Positions 1 through 9,996 of a DNA stretch of 64,000 nucleotides are shown here, one piece after another (position 1 is the first letter of the stretch; every line of letters starts with the position of its first letter). The position numbers and the translations under genes were made by a program. Source of the stretch: a cyanobacterium endosymbiont of Epithemia clementina EcSB. GTDB lineage: Bacteria > Cyanobacteriota > Cyanobacteriia > Cyanobacteriales > Microcystaceae. The notes beneath the pieces are model-generated. The model worked only from the letters and a program-made list of their open reading frames with translations, was not told the DNA's origin and ran no database searches. The stretch covers positions 2,147,833 to 2,211,832 of the forward strand of contig NZ_CP123991.1 in the NCBI RefSeq assembly GCF_029919255.1, written 5' to 3'.

Positions 1-176
1 TCAAATCCTTGGAGCTGTCCTTTTTGAGGAGAAAACCCTAAAGGACGAACATTATCTTTAACGGCAATAATTAGTTTACCTCGACGCAGAATTCCGTCTA
101 ATTCCACTGTTCTAGCCGGACTCATTCCAAAGGGGAGAAGAAAGCTAATTAGACAAGTTAAGAAAACTTTTCTCAT
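1..176 (-). CDS. ABC transporter periplasmic solute-binding protein, N-terminal fragment
   Basis: Reading leftward from an ATG at 176, the protein runs off the window edge after about 58 residues. It opens with a basic residue pair and a hydrophobic stretch typical of a signal peptide, followed by ELDGILRRGKLIIAVKDN and PLGF. That pattern is the start of the family 3 (amino-acid type) solute-binding fold, where the mature protein begins just before 'L..I..RGKL.VAV.D'. It should capture a small polar solute in the periplasm for an ABC importer. An upstream in-frame ATG at 209 is possible, but the signal peptide fits the start at 176. The rest of the gene, and so its substrate, cannot be seen. 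Confidence 0.75.
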   Translation of the reverse strand, partial: MRKVFLTCLISFLLPFGMSPARTVELDGILRRGKLIIAVKDNVRPLGFSPQKGQLQGF

Positions 177-209
177 AAAAGTTGATTGGAGATAAAGGCA
201 AGTCGCCAT

Positions 210-2438
210 CTTATCTTAATCAAGCTAATTGTTTATTTCAATTTCTTCCATAAATTTTTTCCTAGCAGTTTAATTGCCCCCTAACTAGTTAATTTAATCT
301 TAAGTAAGGGCAACCATCTGATTATGCTTTCGATCTTTAGCATAAAATAATACAGATGTTTATCTGGCCGTAGGTCGACTGAGTCAATAGTTTCATTTCG
401 TGAAGTATAAGTAATGACACCAATACCACAGTGAATGTAATTTTATCTTGCCCTATCTTAGGGTTTGGCTATAATCACAATCTGTTGAACAGCCTTTAAA
501 GTTTCTTCTGTATTGGTTTTAGACATAATAACTGTGAATTATTCTACTCCAAATTTTCCTAAACAATCAATTGTTTATAAACTGGTTATGTCACTATTTA
601 ACCATTTAAGTATACTTGAACATCTTTAGACCGCTACGTCTTCTAAGGGCTTAGTATCTAGTATATTTTTTAATGTTTAGTAGGTGCTTAAAATTTAGTC
701 GAATAAATCAGTATTAAGTTGAGCCAAATAATAGATAAACTTAAATAAGTTTAGTTTATAAAAAACTTTTAACAAAGTGAGCGCAAGATACCAGCTTTTC
801 CAAAAATTTTGCTAACAGAATTAGAAGAGCAAGAACTATCATTTACTTATAGTATACAGTTAGATTTAATAAAAGGTAAACAGCATTAAATAAAAAAAAT
901 AAAATTTCATAAAATTGCCGTAACAATAGAAAGTATGGCAATATTAATTAGATATTAATTACCTCAATATAGATGTTTATTTTTTTGCGCTCATTTAGAG
1001 CTACTTATTTAAGTTTTATAGAGTAGAAGCTAAGTAGTTACTCAAGACTATTGAGACAAGCAAACTAATTAATATAATTACCAACATAGCATAATCTTAA
1101 TCAATCAAGACAGAAACTATTGTTTTTAAAGTTGTAGACTACTGGAATAATAACTTTTAAGATTATTATCTGTTAATTTATAATACTCAGCCTAGAAAAG
1201 CTATAATTACTAGAATTTTTCCGTATAGAATAGCAGATATGCAAATGATTAACCGCCAAGAGAGCCTGAGCTCAGGTTTACTTACTTTATTAAGTACTAC
1301 TATTAATTGTTGAATATATTTATTTTTTTAAAAAAATTAGATAATTTCTTATTTTGTTATTTTCGTCTACCATCAGCAATAATCTGATTTTTGTTATCGA
1401 TTGAGATAAGTTTAACCCTTGAAGTAGATCAATTCTCATTGACTAATTTGTCGATTCTCTTTAATATAAGAAGAACATAAATAATTCCAATAAAATCTTC
1501 TTCAAAACCATTAAAAATAAGTACTTTAATTCTAATCTGGAGAAGATTGTCAGCGCGATCACAGTAAACTTCCGTTATTTTGAGATCGCGCTGATGAGTG
1601 CGTGTCTTACTATTTGAGAACTTAGTTAAATTTATCCTCATACCTTTATGGTTAACCTGAGGATAAGCTTGGAGCATATTTCCCTGACTATCTATGATGT
1701 AAACATACTAAAATTTGGAAGAAATATCTATTTTATAAGTTTAATTTTGTTTTCTAATTCAGAAAAATTGATAGTGGCCTATTTGCTGAGTTCTTGTTGG
1801 AGATTTTGGAGTAACTGCACATCAAATTGATATTAAATTCGGGATAGTAACAGTTTCTAATCTTATTTTAATTTCATCTTTAAATAATAGTTTGAATATA
1901 ATCAACCATGTTCGTAAACTAGAAACGGGTAAAATTTAACCGTAAAATATTCCAATTAATGAAAACCAGATCAATATCCAATACAGGCTATCGAGTAGAA
2001 CTAAATTAGAACGACGGCACACTAACAAAGAAACAAAAACCGTCTCTGCGGTCAAGATGATAATAGCGTAGGAATGTTCTCACAACAGATAAGTTCAGAT
2101 ACTACCAATAAATTCTACGATAGTTTTTCAAAAAATACCGTAATTGTGAAGAACAATCCAAACGGCGACTGTCTCAAATAGAAAATCTATCCCCAAAAAG
2201 CGGTAACTTAAAATAATTGCCTAAAAATTCTCCTATTAACAACAAACCAAGATCTGAATAATACCTTAACTTCACCTTAAGTCTAGGAGATTCGGACGAA
2301 TCTTTTTTAGCTAACGCACACTAGTAGTTTTTTTGTTGATTTTTGGACATAAATCATCGCTGTTAAGGAAAAGACTGAGAGCACTAATTTCTTAAACAGT
2401 AAACTCCATCCATCATTACTAGTATAAGAATTGCTAAA
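210..2438. other. Gene desert with unresolved gene debris
   Basis: About 2.2 kb of AT-rich sequence with no intact gene. Around 775-850 is a copy of the dispersed repeat described separately. Short translatable stretches exist: about 390-525 on the minus strand gives a broken peptide starting MSKTNTEETLKAVQQIV, and 1530-1677 on the minus strand gives MLQAYPQVNHKGMRINL. They look like relics of real proteins, but I could not assign a family. A 14-bp T7A7 palindrome lies at 1323-1336. I see no tRNA or other RNA gene. Confidence 0.6.
775..850 (+). repeat. Dispersed repeat, copy A
   Basis: The segment with GCTAACAGAATTAGAAGAGC matches, on this strand, the reverse complement of the repeat copies near 9.2, 20.6, 45.4, 53.2 and 59.9 kb. 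The shared order is a GAGCG-like end, an AGATGCCAGC-like block, AAAAATT.GCTAA.A.AATTAGAA, then ACTATCA..TTTACT. It is degenerate and carries no intact reading frame here. It is most simply the end of a decayed transposable element. Confidence 0.5.
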
Positions 2439-2987
2439 TTAAAAGGGAAGATGCGGGATATGACTTACTATTGCATCAATTTGTTGATAAATATCAGCCA
2501 GGCGATCACCATCTACATGAATTTCAGAAGTTGGGTAATTTTCTAAGATTTCGATGACCTGAATATTACGATTAGAGAGTGCAGAAGTTATTAAAGCCCC
2601 TCTTAATGATTCCCGATTGGCTCGTCTTGAGGGAGTATGGATTACTTGGCCAACTTGAGCTAATACGAAATCTCCAGCAAAACTTTTTAGAATTTTGGAT
2701 AAAAATATAGGGTCGACATCCACATTTTGATTGAGGATACGGCGTAAATCTTCAGGTTGTTTATTTGCTATCTTGAGATAAGAATTTAGGGTAGAAGAGA
2801 CCTCCCCTGTTTTAGCCAAGGTACTTAACTCAGAAATACAGACTGACTCTCGTAAAATACTATATTTTAGTATAACTTTATCAGCTGCTTTAACTGGTAG
2901 AATAGAATAAAGTGCTCCAAAATTTCCTAAGATTAAGTTTAAGCTTAACTTATAGACTAGACTAACTTTTATGAACTTTTTCATCAC
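2439..2987 (-). CDS. DUF1400-domain protein (alpha/beta-hydrolase-associated N-terminal domain)
   Basis: A 182-aa protein with a hydrophobic N-terminus (about residues 7-33) ending in a VKAAD cleavage-like site, so it is probably exported. The following part (SILRESVCISELSTLAKTGE, then LRRILN, DPIFLSKIL, QVIHTPSRRANRESLRGALITSA, and a terminal helix with IYQQID) matches the cyanobacterial DUF1400 domain. That domain is usually found alone or ahead of an alpha/beta hydrolase. No hydrolase domain follows here, and the sequence downstream is decayed. Molecular function is unknown. Isolation in a desert makes it uncertain whether it is still under selection. Confidence 0.7.
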   Translation of the reverse strand: MMKKFIKVSLVYKLSLNLILGNFGALYSILPVKAADKVILKYSILRESVCISELSTLAKTGEVSSTLNSYLKIANKQPEDLRRILNQNVDVDPIFLSKILKSFAGDFVLAQVGQVIHTPSRRANRESLRGALITSALSNRNIQVIEILENYPTSEIHVDGDRLADIYQQIDAIVSHIPHLPF

Positions 2988-4074
2988 TATTAATTAAATT
3001 CAATAATTTCTAATATATATTTTACATCAGGTAAAAAAAACAAAAATTTAGTAGTATATTGATACTTCTTGTTTTAGTGAGGTGTTAAATCTATCTTCTG
3101 CCTTAACTTTCGATATTTTTTATTTAGAATCCCCAATCGTAGTCATTTCCCTAAAAAAATAAAACACACTTTATCTAACTAAATCTCTTAGTTTAGCTTC
3201 CACCGTTATGGTATATCAAGACTTGATATTAACCAAAAATCACATAAGGCTTCTAGCCTAACGCGGACCATCAGAGAGGTAACTAAGTTTCCTACTGTTT
3301 AACTTGTTTTACGACAATGTTTCCCATTCCCAAACATAATAGCAAATACTTGTTATGTAGGGTAAATCCAAGCATCTTCGGTTAAAGTTAAGGTGGCGGT
3401 AATTACAAAGTTAGCTAAATTGACAAAATGTTTATTATTAACTTTTTTTAAAAAAATATTGCCGATGGCTAAACTACTAGCTAAGGTAACATGCTAAGAG
3501 AAAGCTGATCTATTATTTTACTTTTCTAAAAAAGATAAAAACTAAATCAGATTGAATTAGGGAAAATAGTAATTTAATTAAGTGTAATATCTAACTATAG
3601 TCAGTGATTACCAACAGGAAAAATGTTCCTGCAGATAGAATTTTATAGTCATAAATATTTTACTAAAACATAATTTTAGCTCATTAAATGTTTTTTATAT
3701 TGTGTCTAATTTTCATGAAAAAAATTATTTATTAAAATTCTGTGAAAAAGTATGGTAAAAAAATAACGATTTGGGGACAGATTATTACTCTTTATGAAAA
3801 AAACTATAATTAACTTGATCTTATATCAGCTTCAATGAGCTCGAACTCCGATCAACGATTAGAATTAAGGACTGGATAGATTTTAATCATTGTTAAGCAT
3901 CTCTAACATAGATGGGGGTAGGGGGTGACCACGTATCATCAACTCTTGATTTAAGATACATTTGTTTCAAAGCCAACTGAAAGGGCAAATCAGTTAACCT
4001 GAAAAAGGAGAGTAATTGGTTTTATTTTTGACTGTTCTTGCAGAGCACTATCTTCAAATGGATAGGAACCCCAT
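2988..4074. other. Gene desert between the DUF1400 gene and the psaA remnant
   Basis: No intact gene. A minus-strand stretch at about 3240-3490 reads as broken peptide (for example FVNLANFVITATLTLTEDAW, then IYPT and a stop) and is probably a dead gene I cannot name. A T7A7 palindrome is at 3443-3456. The last part should have held the psaA promoter and leader, but I see no recognisable promoter elements. Confidence 0.5.
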
Positions 4075-5640
4075 ACAGTAGATAATGATCCAGTTAGTAC
4101 TTATTTCGAGAAGTCGGGTAAGCCCGGACATTTTAAGCGCACTTCGTCTAGAAGACCCAAAACCACCACCTGGATTTGGAATCTTCATACCTATGTACAC
4201 AATTCTGACAGTTAAATCAGTGATTTAGAAGATATATCACGCAAAACTTTTAGCGCACACTTAGGTCACTTAGCTTTTGTCTTTGTTTAGCTAAGCGACA
4301 TGTACTTCCATAGCGCTCATTTTTCTAATTATGAAGCTTGGCTGACGAATCTAGCCGCTATTAAGTCTAGTAGACAAGTGGTGTAGCTGCTCGTAGGTCA
4401 AGGGATTTTCAATGCAGATGTAGGTGGAGGTTTCCACGGTATTCAGATAACCTCTGGTTTCTTTTACCTATGGAGAGCTTCCAGTTGCATTAATAGTTAT
4501 CAACTGTACTCTGTACAGCCATTGATGGTTTAGTCATGACTGGCTTGAGGTTGTTTGCGGGTTGGTTTAACTACCACAAAAGAACTCTTAAGTTTGAGTG
4601 GTAATGAAACGTGGCATCAATGATGAACCACCACCTAGCAGGATTACTGGGGTTAGGCTCTTTATCTATCTTGGATCGGACACCAGATTCATGTCTATTC
4701 GCCGGTAAAAGAAGTTGTCGGATGCGGGAGTCCCCCTTAAGGATATTTCTTTACCCCATGAATTTCTCTACCTCAGCAAGATGGCTGAGTTGTATCTTAG
4801 CTTTGCCCAAGGGCTAACCCCCCTCTTTAGCTTGAATTGGGGAGTCTATTCTGACAGTGTTTAACCTTTAAGGGCTGGTTAAACACTGTCACTGGTGGAC
4901 TATGGCTCTCTGATACGGTTGATTATCATTTGGCGATCACAGTTTTCTTCATTATTGTTGGCCATATGTACTGCACTAACTGGGATATAGGTCACACCCT
5001 TGAAAAGGTTTTCAACACCCATCGTCCCCCGAAGGATGGTGGTGTGCTAGGGGCTAGTCAAAAAGAGCTATACCAACATTATTAATAACTCTCTTCACTT
5101 CCAACTAAGTTTAGCGTTGGCAAGTTTAGGGGTTATCATTTCTTTGGTAGCACACACAACATATATTAAGTATGCCTACCATCCTATGCCTTCCTTTCTA
5201 AGGACTACACCACCCAAGCGGCTCTTTATACCCATTACCAGTACATCGCTGGGTTCTTAATGGTTGGGACGTTTGCTCACGTGCTATTTTCTTCGTTCGT
5301 AACTACGATCCTCAAGCTAACAAAGATAACGTATTGTCTCGGATGTTGGAACACAAAGAGGTCCTGAGCTTTCACTTGAGTTGAGTGTTTTTATTGCTTG
5401 GGTTTCACACCTTAGTCCTATATATTCACAACAATTTAATGGTTGCTTTCGGTACTCCTAAAAAGCAAATCTTACCTGAACCTGTATTTGCTCAGTTTGT
5501 TTAAGCGGCTTCTGGCAAAGCAATGTATGGCTTTAATGTCTTACTGTCTAATCCTGATAGCTTAGCTTTTACCGGTACAGCCTAGTCACCCGGTTGGTTA
5601 GACGCTATTAACAGTGGCAATAATTACTTATTTGTATATA
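4075..5640 (+). pseudogene. psaA: psaA/psaB hybrid pseudogene (photosystem I core)
   Basis: Translation in shifting frames gives photosystem I core protein riddled with stops. The first part is Psa[76 protein letters not shown] and YHLAITVFFIIVGHMY. From about 5075 the similarity switches to Psa[74 protein letters not shown] and LLSNPDSLAFTG. PsaA's C-terminal half, the spacer and PsaB's N-terminal half are missing, and PsaB ends near AINSGNN at 5620. The first clear stop is TAA at 4213. The junction lies in the helix region the two paralogues share, which suggests recombination between them. The gene cannot make photosystem I. Confidence 0.93.
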
Positions 5641-5822
5641 TGTATGTGGGGGCGGATATTGTTGAAGAATCTGAACCGGAGAAAGAATTAGGAGAAACTC
5701 AATTGAAATTTTAAGGGTTACTCCTAGCCTTGTTAAATAGTGAATGGTAAAAGCGGTTTATACCTACGCTGACTAGTACAATAAGGAATCTGCCCTCGAT
5801 AATTCCAGACTATCTCACACTG

Positions 5823-6509
5823 ATGAACACTATCGACGATAAAGCAATTGTTAAAGACTATTTCAATGCCATTGGGTTTGACCGTTGGCGCAGGATTTAT
5901 GGGGATGGAGAGGTGAATAAAGTTCAAAAGGACATTCGTCGCGGACATCAGCAAACTATTGATACTGTGGTAGACTGGCTAAAGGCTGAAGAAAACATCA
6001 GCAGTTTGTCTATTTGTGACGCGGGGTGTGGTGTGGGGAGTTTAAGCATTCCCTTAGCTCGGACAGGGGCTAGAATTCTTGCCAGTGATATTTCCCCGAA
6101 AATGGTGGAGGAAGCCACCATAAGAGCCCAAAAATCCTTGAAAGATACCAGTAATGTTATCTTTGCGGTTCAAGACTTAGAGGGATTGTCGGGTCAATAT
6201 CAAATCGTCATTTGTATTGATGTTTTGATTCATTATCCCACTGAAGATGCAGCTAAAATGATTGCCCATCTTGCCTCGTTAGCAACGTCTCGTCTAATCC
6301 TTAGTTTTGCCCCTAAAAACCTTTGTTTAACTATCCTCAAGAAAATTGGCGAATTCTTTCCAGGGCCTAGTAAAACTACTCGTGCTTATCAGCATAGAGA
6401 AAAGGATGTCATTGCTATTCTAGAAAACAATGGTCTAAGAGTTCAACGCGAAGCTATGACCAGTACCCATTTTTATTACTCTCGAATTCTAGAGACGACC
6501 CGAAGTTAA
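5823..6509 (+). CDS. chlM: Magnesium-protoporphyrin IX O-methyltransferase
   Basis: 228 aa, full length for ChlM. The SAM-binding motif I DAGCGVGS is at residues 66-73, with an acidic SDIS following strand 2 and DVLIHYP after motif III. The N-terminal [20 protein letters not shown] and the C-terminal [13 protein letters not shown] and [11 protein letters not shown] blocks are diagnostic of ChlM/BchM. The enzyme methylates the 13-propionate of Mg-protoporphyrin IX using SAM, a step of chlorophyll synthesis after Mg chelation, at the membrane. No frame damage or lost motif is visible. It stands directly downstream of a dead photosystem I gene and 41 bp before panB, so its retention is unexpected. 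The 5' context is decayed and no promoter is evident. Confidence 0.95.
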   Translation: MNTIDDKAIVKDYFNAIGFDRWRRIYGDGEVNKVQKDIRRGHQQTIDTVVDWLKAEENISSLSICDAGCGVGSLSIPLARTGARILASDISPKMVEEATIRAQKSLKDTSNVIFAVQDLEGLSGQYQIVICIDVLIHYPTEDAAKMIAHLASLATSRLILSFAPKNLCLTILKKIGEFFPGPSKTTRAYQHREKDVIAILENNGLRVQREAMTSTHFYYSRILETTRS

Positions 6510-6550
6510 TTTCTCAATCTCACTTAATTTTTAACTTATATTTGTTGACT

Positions 6551-7324
6551 ATGGCTATTACCCTTCAATGCCTTATTGAGGCCAAACGGCAGGGCCGTCT
6601 CTTAACTGTCCTCACTGCTTGGGATTACGCCATTGCTCAACTCCTGGACATAGCAGGGGTTGATATTATTCTAGTGGGCGACTCTCTCGCAATGGTGGCT
6701 TTGGGACATAAAACTACATTACCCCTGACCCTTGAGGAGATGTTACACCATGGAGGAGCGGTGAAACGTGGAGTAAAACGGGCTTTTGTAGTATGTGATT
6801 TGCCCTTTTTAAGTTATCAAGAAAGTATTAGCCAAGCTATTCACACGGCGGGGCGAGTATTGAAAGAAACAGAGGTTCAAGCGGTAAAACTCGAAGGAGG
6901 ACACCCGGCCGTAGTGGAAACGGTTGCCCAATTGACGGCTATTGGTATTCCAGTGATGGGTCATGTGGGATTAACTCCCCAGTCAGTGCATTGCTTAGGA
7001 TATCGTCAACAGGGACAGACTGAAACTGACGAAAAACGAATTATTTCGGAAGCGATCGCCCTATCAGAGGCGGGGGCATTTGCAGTTGTTCTTGAGCATA
7101 TTCCGTCCAATTTAGCTAAGATTATTACTAGTAAACTTCCTATACCAACCATCGGTATTGGCGCTGGCTCTGACTGTGATGGTCAGGTATTGGTTACTGC
7201 TGATTTACTAGGATTATCAGAAAAAAAACCTCCTTTTGCTAAATCTTATACTAATTTACGGCAGATTATTACTGAAGCAGTAAAAGAGTTTTCTAGGGAA
7301 GTACGTGATGGGGAATTTCCCTAA
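6551..7324 (+). CDS. panB: 3-methyl-2-oxobutanoate hydroxymethyltransferase
   Basis: 257 aa from the ATG at 6551. A frame extension to TTG codons at 6542 is possible, but ATG followed by [14 protein letters not shown] fits the family start. It transfers a hydroxymethyl group from methylene-THF to 2-oxoisovalerate, the first committed step of pantothenate and CoA synthesis. Visible landmarks are the TAWDYAIA block, VGDSLAMV (residues 42-49, metal-binding Asp), KLEGG (113-117), [11 protein letters not shown] (137-147), the LEHIP catalytic Glu (182) and [15 protein letters not shown]. It lies 41 bp after chlM and its end overlaps the convergent HAD gene by 4 bp. Intact, matching retained host-independent vitamin synthesis. 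Confidence 0.95.
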   Translation: MAITLQCLIEAKRQGRLLTVLTAWDYAIAQLLDIAGVDIILVGDSLAMVALGHKTTLPLTLEEMLHHGGAVKRGVKRAFVVCDLPFLSYQESISQAIHTAGRVLKETEVQAVKLEGGHPAVVETVAQLTAIGIPVMGHVGLTPQSVHCLGYRQQGQTETDEKRIISEAIALSEAGAFAVVLEHIPSNLAKIITSKLPIPTIGIGAGSDCDGQVLVTADLLGLSEKKPPFAKSYTNLRQIITEAVKEFSREVRDGEFP

Positions 7325-8136
7325 TTTAATAAGAATTTCTTAATCGCAATAGCAACTCCATCTTGTTCTACACTGGGAGCTACCCACTTAGCTATCTTCT
7401 GTACTGCCATAGGTGCATTCCCCATAGCCACCCCTAACCCCACATACTCTAACATTTCAGTATCATTAAAATTATCCCCAATGGCCATAACTTGGCTGGC
7501 TTCAAATCCCAATAGTTCCTCAGCCAGAAAACGAGTGGCATTACCCTTGCTTGCTTGAGGATGGGTAGCTTCAAAATAAATTTCAGTAGACTGGGTTAAA
7601 TAAAGTTGATCACGAGAGTAAACTTTTTGTAAATCTTTGAGAAGTTTATTTATTAACTGAGGTTGACCAATAGCTAAAACCTTCGTAGTTGGTGAATCAA
7701 GAATATCTCGTAAATCGCCTACTACCAAAGGTTCTATACCTGATCGCTGTTGATAAGCTCGGGTACGAGGAGTAACATTACGCACGTATAAACGGTCGTC
7801 AATATAGCAGTGAAGCTCAATTTCTTGGTTCCATTGAGGTCGCTCAAAATATTCCAAAAGTTGTAGAGCGACGGACGTAGACACGGGAAAATGCTTATGA
7901 CGAGCCCCTGTTGTGGGACACTGAACCCATGCCCCATTGTAGGCGATAATCGGTAATTGGGAACCGATAGCCTGATGAAAGCGCAACGCAGAATGATACA
8001 TCCGGCCTGTCGCTAAAGCAACTTGAACCCCGTTAGCTTGAACTTTAGAGATCGCTTGTTTAACTAGCTCAGTAACCTGATTTGATTCACCTGCAATTGT
8101 TCCATCAATATCCAGCATCAATAAACGAATGTTCAC
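7321..8136 (-). CDS. Cof-type HAD-IIB family hydrolase
   Basis: 271 aa with all HAD motifs: DIDGT at residues 9-13 (nucleophile Asp9 and acid/base Asp11), ALATGR (motif II region), a conserved Lys before a small-residue stretch ([10 protein letters not shown]), and [10 protein letters not shown] from residue 220 (motifs III/IV). The large cap between motifs II and III and the Cof-like arrangement place it in subfamily IIB. Members dephosphorylate sugar phosphates or cofactors such as pyridoxal phosphate and FMN; the substrate here is unknown. It converges on panB with a 4-bp overlap of the 3' ends, so there is no room for a dedicated terminator between them. Confidence 0.88.
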   Translation of the reverse strand: MNIRLLMLDIDGTIAGESNQVTELVKQAISKVQANGVQVALATGRMYHSALRFHQAIGSQLPIIAYNGAWVQCPTTGARHKHFPVSTSVALQLLEYFERPQWNQEIELHCYIDDRLYVRNVTPRTRAYQQRSGIEPLVVGDLRDILDSPTTKVLAIGQPQLINKLLKDLQKVYSRDQLYLTQSTEIYFEATHPQASKGNATRFLAEELLGFEASQVMAIGDNFNDTEMLEYVGLGVAMGNAPMAVQKIAKWVAPSVEQDGVAIAIKKFLLN

Positions 8137-8294
8137 AAATTATTCCCAGTTAATTCTTGTTTTCTGAAAGAAAATCTTGCTTGGAAAGTCGACATAACCA
8201 TTGCGGGGTAATCTATGGATTATTCATAAATCAATAACCATCGAACCCAACCAAGACTAATATTCCATTAATCTTGACTGTATATATGTAGCTG

Positions 8295-8405
8295 TCAGTC
8301 CATTCTGAAAGCAAACCAAACCGCCCATAAGACAATAGACAGGAATACCAATGTCCCGACGGTAATAGCGAAAGTGTGAAAAGCATCAGAGTCAATAAGG
8401 GTCAT
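8295..8405 (-). CDS. Possible 36-aa single-span membrane protein
   Basis: An uninterrupted frame of 36 codons from ATG (8403-8405) to TGA (8295-8297). It encodes a short polar start (MTLIDSDAFH), one strongly hydrophobic span (about residues 12-32, with ITVGTLVFLSIVLW) and a basic-acidic tail (FRMD). The size and shape resemble the single-helix subunits of cyanobacterial photosystem, cytochrome b6f or NDH-1 complexes, but I cannot match it to a named one. Upstream bases show only a weak purine stretch as a ribosome-binding site. The clean frame in a region otherwise full of stops argues that it is real. A chance frame remains possible. Confidence 0.45.
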   Translation of the reverse strand: MTLIDSDAFHTFAITVGTLVFLSIVLWAVWFAFRMD

Positions 8406-8639
8406 CTTGAAAAGCTTAGGGGTGTTTTGGGTTAGACAATCCAAAAGGGCATCTCAAGCTATTGTGTAGATACCTTGTATTGTTTTATGATACCCGTTGT
8501 TTAACTATATTTTCCAAGTTACTTATTTTCTCTAGTTTTGATCGATTGTTCGAGTTTTTCTTAACCCAACTTGCAGGGTTAGTACAGTAAGATGCTCCAT
8601 AAAGTCAATCACACGCCCTCCTATAACCCTTGACTTAAT

Positions 8640-9130
8640 CTACAAGCCTTCAAAACGCCGTCAATTTTAAATCGGGGAAGATTTGAGAAGAGATGGTCTG
8701 ATTACACTTGAATTGCTGTATTTCATATACTCCATTTAATAAAATACAGATAGATAGAGTGAGTTGTTTGGGCTTTCCAAAATCTCTGAGTCTCCTCTAA
8801 TCCGGACATAGTCTGCAATCGAATATTCCCGAATGCCTAAAACTGCGTAGTCTTCAACTTTCTTACGAGCATAATCATTTTGCCAGTCACTCCTGATGAC
8901 TTCTGCCACAAATCGAACTGTCTAAAGTTAAAATCGATTGCTCAAATGGTCAAACCGAAGCAGTTCTTGACTAAGTGCATCTCGATTAACAACGACAACA
9001 TCAAGTCGAAATGAGAGCATAACAAGTTGGTAGAACTCAAATCAATTTCGCAAGTAAAGTAAGATCACTTTAACATGTTTATGTTTAACAAACTCTTCAG
9101 TTACAACGTCGCCATCTTCCTTCATTTCTT
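8640..9130 (-). pseudogene. Uma2-family (DUF820) putative restriction-endonuclease-fold protein, decayed
   Basis: Minus-strand translation gives VMLSFRLDVVVVNRDALSQE, TVRFVAEVIRSDWQNDYA, RKVEDYAVLGIREYSIADY and, further on, EIQQFKCNQTISSQIFPDLK. This order matches the cyanobacterial Uma2/DUF820 family, whose PD-(D/E)XK-like core includes the 'AEV.S..W..DY..K..DYA..GI.EYWI.DY' block. Stops and frame changes occur around 8740 and 8930, and the N-terminus is unrecognisable. These proteins are very numerous in cyanobacteria and their cellular role is unsettled. This copy is dead. Confidence 0.75.
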
Positions 9131-9996
9131 TCCAGAAACATCTTTTGAAAGTTAAATTAACTTTTTTTAAAAAAATATCTATATTATCTATATTGTGTTA
9201 GCTGAATTTTCCGTATGGGCCGGCATCTAAACGATCACTCTTTTTCAATTACTTTTAAATTTTACCTACTTATATTCTCTTAATTCAATTTTATAGATCA
9301 CAATTTATTGTCAGTTTTTTTTAGCTCATTCCCATTCAGCTCAAGGAAAATAATACATTTGATAGTTGTTCTTTTGCAAGAAATGTTGAAAATCACTAGT
9401 AAATACACGTCTCTTCAATGGTATAGTTTTTTTATATACTATTGTGCTCCTCATTTAAACTCGTAATATTTCAGTATCTATAGTATCCATAAGTGTTGAT
9501 AATGTACTTGTATGACCATAATAAATATAAATTTATAAATTTTGTCATCTATGCTTTATTAAATTCAACAGCACGTAGCAGTCTTGCTTTATATTTCCCA
9601 TCTCCGTATGTTCTAGACAGTAAATGTTCAGTCAACTTAGAATCTTGAACATACGCGATTTCTCCGTTAGGAAATTTAATGACTGTTAATAACTGTTATT
9701 TTTACTGCCGGTAGAATGACCAAATTACCCACATCGTAAATCTTACAGGTCTACAGATTTTCCTTCAGTTTACTTCAAATTTTAAGTAAGCATTAAATAA
9801 CAAACTCCCCATCTTATTCAGTCTATGACGACTATAAGTAGAAGTTGTTATAAAATTCCCGAAGCTATCTTACAGACAGCGATATACTAGGCAATGGTGT
9901 TAGAGAAAATCTTGACAAAATAGCCAGCAGACGAAGATCATCAGATACGTCAAGTATCAATCAACAGACCTAAACCTACAACTTGTATCAATCAAG
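9131..9996. other. Debris between the Uma2 relic and ndhA
   Basis: Contains repeat copy B (9190-9300), a T7A7 palindrome (9162-9175) and a minus-strand relic at about 9545-9690. The relic reads VIKFPNGEIAYVQDSKLTEH, then a YGDGKYKARLLRAVEF stretch; this resembles DUF6883-like proteins, but I hold that loosely. The last 100 bp before ndhA at 9997 must hold the ndhA operon promoter. I see no clear -10/-35 pair or regulator site, and no strong Shine-Dalgarno sequence before the ATG. Confidence 0.5.
9190..9300 (-). repeat. Dispersed repeat, copy B
   Basis: Contains GTGTTAGCTGAATTTTCC, a GGCATCTAAACGATCACT block, then TTTTAAATTTTACCTACTTA. This is the same order as copy E at 53.2 kb (GTATTAGCTGAATTTTTAGG, GGCATCTAAATGATCGCT, TTTTACACTTATT). 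Only the end portion of the repeat is recognisable. It sits just after a T7A7 palindrome. Confidence 0.5.

Noticed and set aside
4611-4817. 68-codon plus-strand frame
   Set aside because: It is the PsaA part MMNHHLAGLLGLGSLS of the psaA/psaB pseudogene, read in a chance-open frame, not a gene.
5733-5954. 73-codon minus-strand frame over the chlM start
   Set aside because: Shadow of chlM on the opposite strand with no ribosome-binding site or family match.
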